NCBI RefSeq assembly: GCF_902491285.1
Contig: NZ_CABUHK010000018.1
Location: 1-64,000 of the forward strand
From: an uncultured Bacteroides sp.
GTDB lineage: Bacteria > Bacteroidota > Bacteroidia > Bacteroidales > Bacteroidaceae
Direction of reading: 5' to 3'
DNA: 64,000 nucleotides
Position numbers and translations under genes: made by a program. Below, one piece after another: positions 54,131 through 61,139 of the stretch. Position 1 is the first letter of the stretch. Each line of letters begins with the position of its first letter. The notes below the pieces were generated by a model that was not told the DNA's origin, did no database searches, and saw nothing but the letters and a program-made list of their open reading frames with translations.

Positions 54131-54171
54131 GATGAAAAGCAGGTAATACATGTTAGGATTACCTGCTCATC
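54131..54171 (+). repeat. Intercistronic hairpin before the TonB receptor gene
   Basis: AGCAGGTAAT (54138-54147) pairs perfectly with ATTACCTGCT (54058+100 to 54167, that is 54158-54167) around a 10-nt loop, extended by GATG/CATC across a 3-nt bulge. It is followed by CTTTAAAA, a poor T-tract. It may tune the expression of the receptor relative to the upstream lipoproteins. Confidence 0.65.
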
Positions 54172-54200
54172 TTTAAAACATAAACGAATAACTGATAATT

Positions 54201-56975
54201 ATGAAACAAACTTTTGTGCTTTTACTAACACTCCTTTTCCCGGCTCTCCTCTTTTCTCAGGAGTCAGAGACAGGCATAGAAGGACGTGTGATTGGTTCGG
54301 AAAGCAGGCAGCCCGTTCCCGGAGTTATTGTGACTCTGAACGGAGAAAACAGGCAGACCAGAACTGATGTGAAAGGAGCTTTCTTCTTTAATAATATATC
54401 CCCTGGAAAGGATGTACTTATTTTTAATTCAGTAGGCATTGCTCCAAAGAATATTTTAGTTGACATAGCTAAGGGAGTAGTTACTGATGTCGGCACCATT
54501 GAAGTTGTCGAGTTGACTGCTACTGAAGATTTGTCATTGATTGGTGTGGTTGATGAAGCCATGGTAGATGATGATGTAGAAGGCGCTTCGCAAGAGATTA
54601 GTTCGAAAGTAATCCTTTCTAACGATGTGTTTCTGAATAAGGCGGCTTATCAGTTATCACCTATGCGCTTCCGTGCCAGAGGGTACGAAAGTCCTTATGA
54701 AAAAAAATACATCAATGGAGTCAATTTCAATGACCAATTGAGAGGAGTATTCAATTACTCTTCTATTGGTGCATTAAACGATATGACCCGTAACGGAGAC
54801 GTAGTAAATTATAATGCACCGTCTGCTTTTACCTACGGTTCTATTGGTGGAGCAGAAAATGTAAATATGCGCGCATCCGGTTATACTCCGGGCACTAAAG
54901 CTACACTTACTTATACCAACCGCAACTATTATTTGCGTGGAATGGTCACATATTCCACAGGTCTGATGGATAATGGATGGGCATTTTCTGCATCTGTCGG
55001 TGGTCGGTATTCGCATGAAGGAGCAATAGACGGTACATTCTACCGTAACTTCTCTTATGCGCTTTCTGCAGAAAAACAGTGGCAAGGTGGCAAGCACAGC
55101 CTTTCTATTGTAACTTTCGGTTCGCCAGTAGTGCGCGGACAACAGAGTGCTTCTTATCAACAGGTTTATGAATACCTGGACAATTATCTCTATAATCCGA
55201 ACTGGGGATACCAAGACGGTAAAAAAAGAAATGCGAAAGTAGTGAAAGCTTTCGATCCCACTCTAATTCTTTCACATATATGGAAGATTAATGACGATAT
55301 GACACTGACTACCGGTTTAGGTACTCATTATGGACGTTATGGGAATACTGCTCTGAATTGGTATAACGCTCCGGATCCACGTCCGGATTATTATCGCCAA
55401 CTTCCTTCTTACTTCAAGTATGCAGTTGAAGGGTTTGATAACCAAGAGGGGGCTGATAAGTGTGAACTGCTTTGGAGAAGAAATGATACAAATTATACTC
55501 AAATCAATTGGGATAATATGTATCTGACAAATGCCTTAGGTGACGGTTCTGCAGAATATATGGTAGAGGAACGTCGAAGTGACTTATTCGAGACAACTCT
55601 AAACTCTACTTTCAACGCTCGTCTGAATGACCATCACACATTGACTGCCGGTATAGAAGCACGTTCTACTCTTTCCCGGCAGTTTAAAACGGTGAACGAC
55701 CTTTTAGGCGCATCATATGTCTGGGATTATGATAAATATGCCGAACAAGATTTTTACGGAGATAAGTTGAGAAAACAAAATGATTTGAACCGTCCCGATC
55801 GTAAAGTATATGAAGGTGGAATTTTTGGTTATAATTTCGATCTGAATATTTTTAAAGCAGGAGGATGGATAGTAGATAAGTATACATCTGCCAAATTGGA
55901 TGCTTACTATGGTATGAAGATAGACTATACGAGCTTTTATCGAGATGGAAAGATGAGAAACGGACGATATCCCAATGATTCATATGGAAAAGGAAGCACA
56001 TACACCTTCGTTGATATGGCGGTAAAGGCCGGACTTACTTATAAGATTAATGGCCGACATTTTCTGACAGCTAATATCAGTTATGGGACAGAGGCTCCTC
56101 TGCCTAATTATGTCTATCTTTCTCCTCGTATTTCCGATTATACGACGACCTCTGTATCAAAAGAGGATTTGAAGAGTGGAAGAGTATTTTCTGCTGATAT
56201 TAATTATATATTCTCTCTACCTTCACTTACTGGACGGGTGTCTTTGTTCCAAACTAATTTCTATGATCAAATGGATCGTAATAGTTATTTCAATGGAACA
56301 TCGTATTTGAATCATGTGCTGTATAATATGAATAAGGTGCATCGTGGTATTGAGTTGGGTGCAACTTATAAACTGGATAATCACTGGAGTTTTGATTTGG
56401 CAGGTACAATATCCGAATATTATTATAGCAATAATCCGATGGGAGTTGAGAATTACGAAGCTGATCCTGAGAACGAGGATAAAAGTAGTACGGTCTACAT
56501 GAAGAATCTTCATGTAGGAGGTATGCCTCAATTTGCAGGAACTTTTGGCGTTCGCTATTTTATTGATTATTGGTTTTTGGGAGCAAACTTGAATGCCTTT
56601 GGACGTAACTATGTAGACGTATCGCCTAGCCGGCGTTTGGCGGAAACTTATGACCAAGTTGATCCTGTGGCCGATCCGGTACAATATCAGTACTATAAGG
56701 AAACGGTTGCTCAGGAGCGCTTCGGTAGTGCTTGCACTGTAGATTTGTCTATTGGAAAGATATTCTATTTACCACATAGACAGTCTATCAATGTTAATTT
56801 ATCGGTGAACAACGTTCTCAATAAAACAGACGTGCGTACTGGCGGTTATGAGCAAGGACGTGTTGTTACGGTAAAGAATGGAAAGAAATCTTTGTTGAAC
56901 CCAAGACTTCTTCCTAATAAATATTATTATATGCAAGGAATCAACTGCTTCATGAATGTCAGCTACCGGTTCTAA
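54201..56975 (+). CDS. TonB-dependent outer-membrane receptor
   Basis: A 924-residue protein with a signal peptide (1-19, ending LLFSQ), an N-terminal carboxypeptidase-regulatory-like domain (about 24-105: GIEGRVIGSESRQPVPGVIVTLNG), a plug region (about 120-260) and a long barrel ending in CFMNVSYRF with terminal Phe. No SusD-like gene follows, so it is not a canonical glycan SusCD pair. In this operon, between nuclease and DUF5689 genes, the natural reading is import of oligonucleotides, nucleosides or a phosphorylated breakdown product; that substrate is inference. Confidence 0.88.
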   Translation: MKQTFVLLLTLLFPALLFSQESETGIEGRVIGSESRQPVPGVIVTLNGENRQTRTDVKGAFFFNNISPGKDVLIFNSVGIAPKNILVDIAKGVVTDVGTIEVVELTATEDLSLIGVVDEAMVDDDVEGASQEISSKVILSNDVFLNKAAYQLSPMRFRARGYESPYEKKYINGVNFNDQLRGVFNYSSIGALNDMTRNGDVVNYNAPSAFTYGSIGGAENVNMRASGYTPGTKATLTYTNRNYYLRGMVTYSTGLMDNGWAFSASVGGRYSHEGAIDGTFYRNFSYALSAEKQWQGGKHSLSIVTFGSPVVRGQQSASYQQVYEYLDNYLYNPNWGYQDGKKRNAKVVKAFDPTLILSHIWKINDDMTLTTGLGTHYGRYGNTALNWYNAPDPRPDYYRQLPSYFKYAVEGFDNQEGADKCELLWRRNDTNYTQINWDNMYLTNALGDGSAEYMVEERRSDLFETTLNSTFNARLNDHHTLTAGIEARSTLSRQFKTVNDLLGASYVWDYDKYAEQDFYGDKLRKQNDLNRPDRKVYEGGIFGYNFDLNIFKAGGWIVDKYTSAKLDAYYGMKIDYTSFYRDGKMRNGRYPNDSYGKGSTYTFVDMAVKAGLTYKINGRHFLTANISYGTEAPLPNYVYLSPRISDYTTTSVSKEDLKSGRVFSADINYIFSLPSLTGRVSLFQTNFYDQMDRNSYFNGTSYLNHVLYNMNKVHRGIELGATYKLDNHWSFDLAGTISEYYYSNNPMGVENYEADPENEDKSSTVYMKNLHVGGMPQFAGTFGVRYFIDYWFLGANLNAFGRNYVDVSPSRRLAETYDQVDPVADPVQYQYYKETVAQERFGSACTVDLSIGKIFYLPHRQSINVNLSVNNVLNKTDVRTGGYEQGRVVTVKNGKKSLLNPRLLPNKYYYMQGINCFMNVSYRF

Positions 56976-57021
56976 GGAAATCAAGATATGTAAATATACT
57001 AATTAATAAATAATCAATGAT

Positions 57022-58407
57022 ATGAAACTAATTCAGAAAATATATACTTTGCCACTATTGGTTATGGCTGTTTTGATAACCAGTTGTGAACGTGACTATG
57101 ATGCTCCGCCGTTGAACGAACCGGTTTATACTGGCGCGCAGCCCAATACGACTTTAGCACAATTGAAAGAAAAATATAGTGCGGCTACTGCTGAAACTCC
57201 TATAGTGATAACGGAGGATTATGTAGTGAAAGCCTATATTACGGGTAATGATGAATCTGGTAATATCTACAAGCAGATTATTGTACAAGATGCTACGGCT
57301 GCCCTACCGATACAGTTGGATCAAGGGAATGTGTACACTACCTATCGTCGTGGTCAGGAAGTATTCATCAATCTGAAAGGCATGTGTGTATCCGTATATG
57401 GCGGTGAACAGCAATTAGGCTGGCCGGACGCTTATCTTTATCGTATGACGTTTGCTACTTTCCAAGAGTTGGTGAAGAAAAATGGATGGCCATATGCTGA
57501 TAATGTAAAGCCAGAAGTTATCACGGATATAAGTGTGGTGAATCTTGATGTAAGCAAAATGACCTATCGTCTTGTACAACTCGAAGGAGTACATTTTGTA
57601 AATGGAGGGAAAAATACATTTGCTAAAACAGGCGGTTTCGGAGAGGAAACGTTGAAAGATGCTCATGGCAATACTATTACAGTGCGTACAAGTAATTATG
57701 CTTCTTTTGCGTATGAGACGTTGCCGGTGGGAACAGGTACGGTTGTTGGTATTCTAGGACGTTTTAATGGAACATGGCAATTGACTATTCCTGCTTATTC
57801 AGATGTGTTTGGCTTTGACGGGGTTGAACCGGGCGAAGGAGAAGGCGGTGGCGGTGAAACAGGAGAGACAGTACTGTTCAGTGAAACATTTGGTGAACCG
57901 CAAAAAGAAGGAAATTTTTGGCCTTTTTTGAAAGACTACACTGGATATGATAACCCGAAAGAGCTATTCTCAGGTAGTGTTGATAATCTTTCTGCCCGTA
58001 CGCAAAGTGGTGATGGTAATGTGTGGTTCCCTACAGGGGGGGATTATTCACTTTCCATTGGAAGTATAGACTTGAAGGGGGCTACTAAAGTGTCGTTGAT
58101 TTACAAAATGGGTGTTAATGTATATCAGCCTACTGATGTGCAGAATATCAATACGCTGAGTGTGAAATGTAACGATACGGATTTGGCAGTACCTAGCAAA
58201 GAATTGGCAGGTACAAGTAACCCGTATGTATTGGAAGAGATACGTATAGATGATATTGCCGTATCCGGAACTGCTACGCTGACATTCAGTTGCGCTAGTG
58301 CTACCAATGTAAAAGGCATACGTCTGTATGATGTGAGACTAATCGCTCCCGGAACAGGTGAAGGCGGTGGTGGTGATGTAATCGCTCCAGTGCCTGACGG
58401 CGAATAA
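57022..58407 (+). CDS. DUF5689 domain lipoprotein
   Basis: A 461-residue lipoprotein, lipobox LITSCERD. Residues about 40-265 form the DUF5689 region, which I read as OB-fold-like (ITEDYVVKAYITGNDESGNIYKQIIVQDATAALPIQLDQ, then RRGQEVFINLKG). After a Gly/Glu linker, residues 290-450 make a jelly-roll-like domain (LFSETFGEPQKEGNFWPFLKDY) homologous to the last domain of the 52142-54082 protein. OB folds often bind nucleic acids, which would fit a surface nucleic-acid-capture role, but binding is untested. It is 46 bp after the receptor gene. Confidence 0.82.
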   Translation: MKLIQKIYTLPLLVMAVLITSCERDYDAPPLNEPVYTGAQPNTTLAQLKEKYSAATAETPIVITEDYVVKAYITGNDESGNIYKQIIVQDATAALPIQLDQGNVYTTYRRGQEVFINLKGMCVSVYGGEQQLGWPDAYLYRMTFATFQELVKKNGWPYADNVKPEVITDISVVNLDVSKMTYRLVQLEGVHFVNGGKNTFAKTGGFGEETLKDAHGNTITVRTSNYASFAYETLPVGTGTVVGILGRFNGTWQLTIPAYSDVFGFDGVEPGEGEGGGGETGETVLFSETFGEPQKEGNFWPFLKDYTGYDNPKELFSGSVDNLSARTQSGDGNVWFPTGGDYSLSIGSIDLKGATKVSLIYKMGVNVYQPTDVQNINTLSVKCNDTDLAVPSKELAGTSNPYVLEEIRIDDIAVSGTATLTFSCASATNVKGIRLYDVRLIAPGTGEGGGGDVIAPVPDGE

Positions 58408-58440
58408 TAGACACAACAATTCCCTTATAATCGTAATCTG

Positions 58441-59478
58441 ATGATAAAGAAAATTGTATTGCTACAAATATTGTTGTTTGCCCTGTCCATCGGAGTGGTG
58501 GGGCAAACACGTTTGGGCGTGTATGCTGCAGGATTCTATAATCTGGAGAATCTGTTTGATACGGAAGACGACCCGAATAATCCCGGTGATGATGAATTTT
58601 TGCCGAATGGCCCATATTCCTGGACTCCCGAGAAGTACCAACAAAAGTTGCGTAATCTGGCGAAAGTGATTGCTAAACTTGCGAGGGAGAAGTGTCCGGG
58701 TGGTCCGGCTATCCTCGGTGTGTCAGAAGTGGAGAACCGCCGGGTATTGGAAGATTTGGTGAAAACAGAACCGCTTGCTTCTATGGGATACGAGATTGTG
58801 CATTATGACTCGCCTGATCGTCGGGGAATAGATGTTGCCTGTTTATATAATCCCAAGCTGTTTACCCTGCTTTCGTCTAAGGCATACCCTTTTTTCATGC
58901 CTTCCAAACCGAATTACCGTTCGCGTGACCAGCTATTAGTAAGTGGGTTGTTGGCGGGAGAGTCCTTTCATATGATTGTAAATCATTGGCCGTCCCGTTA
59001 CGGTGGTGACCGCTCATCTATTTATAGAGAAGCTGCCGCCGCTATAACCAAACATATTGCCGACTCCATCCATGCGGCCGACCCGCAGGCCAAAGTCTTG
59101 ATTGTCGGTGATATGAATGATGATCCTACTGATAAAAGTACGAAAGAAGTATTGAAAGCCCGTCGTAAAGCTGCGGATACAGAACCGGATGGATACTTCA
59201 ATGCAACGTGGCCATTATTTGACAAGGGAATCGGATCACTTTGCTACCAGGATAAATGGAACCTGTATGACCAGTTGATTATATCAGGAAACTTGTTAGG
59301 CAAAGACCGCTCTACCTTGAAATTCTGGAAAGCGGAAATCTTTAACCGTGATTTCCTGACAACACAAGAAGGCAAGCGCAAAGGATACCCGTGGCGTACT
59401 TTCTCCAGTAATACTTTTATAAATGGATATAGTGACCACTTTCCGGCCTTGATTTATTTTGTGAAAGAAATACGTTAA
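58441..59478 (+). CDS. Exported endonuclease/exonuclease/phosphatase family protein
   Basis: A 345-residue protein with a signal peptide (1-22, ending GVVGQ) and no lipobox. EEP-fold motifs are in order: FYNLENLFDTEDD (metal-binding Asn/Glu), GVSEVENRRVL (catalytic Glu), DRRGIDVACLYNP, VNHWPSRYGG, VGDMNDDPTD (Asp-x-Asn) and the terminal GYSDHFPALI with the catalytic Asp-His. Such enzymes hydrolyse phosphodiester bonds in nucleic acids, lipids or inositol phosphates. Being last in an operon that starts with a DNA/RNA nuclease, it most likely completes nucleic-acid degradation in the periplasm. Confidence 0.88.
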   Translation: MIKKIVLLQILLFALSIGVVGQTRLGVYAAGFYNLENLFDTEDDPNNPGDDEFLPNGPYSWTPEKYQQKLRNLAKVIAKLAREKCPGGPAILGVSEVENRRVLEDLVKTEPLASMGYEIVHYDSPDRRGIDVACLYNPKLFTLLSSKAYPFFMPSKPNYRSRDQLLVSGLLAGESFHMIVNHWPSRYGGDRSSIYREAAAAITKHIADSIHAADPQAKVLIVGDMNDDPTDKSTKEVLKARRKAADTEPDGYFNATWPLFDKGIGSLCYQDKWNLYDQLIISGNLLGKDRSTLKFWKAEIFNRDFLTTQEGKRKGYPWRTFSSNTFINGYSDHFPALIYFVKEIR

Positions 59479-59496
59479 TAGTATTCTTATATATTG

Positions 59497-59545
59497 TAAA
59501 TGCATAGATTTGAATAACTTGGTGTTGTTTGAATCTATGCATTTA
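59497..59545. terminator. Bidirectional terminator between convergent genes
   Basis: TAAATGCATAGATT (59497-59510) pairs perfectly with AATCTATGCATTTA (59532-59545), a 14-bp stem with a 21-nt loop, between the EEP-family gene and the convergent AAA ATPase gene. Confidence 0.7.
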
Positions 59546-59569
59546 CAGTATCCCTAAGTATGAAAACAA

Positions 59570-60862
59570 CTATTGTAACATCCACTTCCAGGCGGGAACA
59601 ACAGAGATTGTTATCCCTTCTGTTTCTATCTTTTCTTCCTGTTCGAAGGTGACAATTATACAATTCTTGCAACCGGTAGTCTTGTAAGCGTCTAATATTC
59701 CGCCAATTTCCCGTGCGGTATTATGTGAATTTAGTAGCCAGGTGACTTGTATCAGTGAGGAGATATGCTCTTCTGTTTGAATTACGAAATCACATTCTTT
59801 TTCTCCTTTGTAATAGTATATTTTCTCATTCGGTGTCTTTTTTCTACGTAAATGAAGATATACAGAATTTTCTAATAGCTTTCCCTCATCTCCACTTTGG
59901 GGTAACAATACGGATGAGCGCAAACCATTATCTATTATGTAATATTTGGAAAGAGAGTTATTCTCTATAGAAGAAGTATATTTGGGAACCTTATAAAACA
60001 TAAAGATGGAGCAGGCATGTTCCAATAGTTCATACAAAGTATCTTTAGCCACCTTTATCCCCTGCGACTTCAAATCATTGAAAACACTATTGGTCGAAGT
60101 CGGTTTTGTCAGGTTGGACATGACTCTTTTTAAAAAGTACCGGATCATGCTCGGATTACTCAGCTCATAATGCTCTATCAAATCTCTGAATAACATTGTA
60201 TTAAAATAACTTTGCAATTCTCGATCTTTTATGGATTGTTCTTTTTGGAGAACAACTTCGGGAAAAGCACTTCCGCCATTATACTCCTTAAAAGTAACTT
60301 TCAACTTAGCCCTTCCGCTTTCCGTATAAGGGTCTATATCGATTTTCTTAAACAGGCAGAATTCTTTGAATGAAAGAGGGAATTCCTCATATTCGAGTGG
60401 CCATCCCCGAAGAGCGGTAGCTAGTTCTTCCGACAACATTTGTGCATTACTGCCGGATACGTAGATATTCTTACAGTAAGTCTTGAACAGGCGGAGGACA
60501 AAAAGTTCCCAGTCTTTAATCATCTGTATTTCGTCAAAAAACATATAGACAGTATCGATAGGGATGTCTGGGTACATTTCCATATAAGCCTGGATGATTT
60601 CGTCCAAATCTTTAGTTTGCATATCATATAGACGTTCATCATCAAAGCCTATCCATAGAATTTGTTCTCTACGGACACCGCTTTCTACTAGTGCATTAAT
60701 TGCCAGCATCATTAAAGAGGATTTGCCACAACGTCTAACTCCGGGGATTGTAATAATCTTCTTACTGTTTAAGGGTAATTCCAGTTCACGTGGGATGACT
60801 TCAAAAGGAAGTTCTTTTTGCTTGAGGGCAATAAGTGATTGGAGAATTTGTCTTAGGCTCAT
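59570..60862 (-). CDS. AAA ATPase with DUF4143-type C-terminus
   Basis: A 430-residue P-loop ATPase: Walker A GVRRCGKSS (about residues 41-49), Walker B VYMFFDEIQ, sensor-like SGSNAQML and a C-terminal part with the DUF4143-like nuclease-fold look (LLENSVYLHLRRKKTPNEKIYYYKGEKECDFVIQ; note the E-C-D-F-V spacing seen in PD-(D/E)XK-like domains). These ATPases are abundant, horizontally mobile genes in gut Bacteroides and have no established function. It lies on the minus strand downstream of the VirE-type gene, with a repeat array in its promoter region. Confidence 0.85.
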   Translation of the reverse strand: MSLRQILQSLIALKQKELPFEVIPRELELPLNSKKIITIPGVRRCGKSSLMMLAINALVESGVRREQILWIGFDDERLYDMQTKDLDEIIQAYMEMYPDIPIDTVYMFFDEIQMIKDWELFVLRLFKTYCKNIYVSGSNAQMLSEELATALRGWPLEYEEFPLSFKEFCLFKKIDIDPYTESGRAKLKVTFKEYNGGSAFPEVVLQKEQSIKDRELQSYFNTMLFRDLIEHYELSNPSMIRYFLKRVMSNLTKPTSTNSVFNDLKSQGIKVAKDTLYELLEHACSIFMFYKVPKYTSSIENNSLSKYYIIDNGLRSSVLLPQSGDEGKLLENSVYLHLRRKKTPNEKIYYYKGEKECDFVIQTEEHISSLIQVTWLLNSHNTAREIGGILDAYKTTGCKNCIIVTFEQEEKIETEGITISVVPAWKWMLQ

Positions 60863-60906
60863 ACGGCAAATATTTTAAGTTTTCGTTTTCAACGGATAAA
60901 GATAGC

Positions 60907-60965
60907 AAAAAGTTTCCGTTTGAAAAGGAAAGATTTTGAGAAAAGTTTCCGTCTGAGAAGGAAAC
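60907..60965. repeat. Duplicated palindromic element before the AAA ATPase gene
   Basis: AAAGTTTCCGTTTGAAAAGG (from 60909) recurs as AAAGTTTCCGTCTGAGAAGG (from 60942). The second copy is an 8-bp palindrome, AAGTTTCC/GGAAACTT. Beside it, TAAAGATA (60897-60904) is a minus-strand -7-like box with one mismatch. The elements lie over the -33 region and look like an operator. Confidence 0.6.
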
Positions 60966-61025
60966 TTCTGTGATTTGCCATATTCTAACTTTCGCTTCAT
61001 AGTGATTTCACCAATTCCTCTTTCA

Positions 61026-61120
61026 ACCTATCACCACCCTTCTGAAACTCCCTGTTCATCGTGCTTACAGAACGGTGATAGGTTGTCTCTGACCTATCAC
61101 CTCATCTATCACCTATCACC
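61026..61120. repeat. GGTGATAGGT iteron-like array after the VirE gene
   Basis: ACCTATCACC occurs at 61026-61035, 61092-61101 and 61111-61120. The inverted copy GGTGATAGGT lies at 61074-61083 and a partial CTATCACC at 61106-61113. The 61074 and 61092 copies form a perfect 10-bp inverted repeat with an 8-nt loop. There is no gene between 60863 and 61139. Confidence 0.8.
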
Positions 61121-61139
61121 GTCCTGGAAAACTGTATAT

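Noticed and set aside
61026..61120. CRISPR array
   Set aside because: The repeat unit is only 10 bp, spacing is irregular, one copy is inverted and there are no cas genes.
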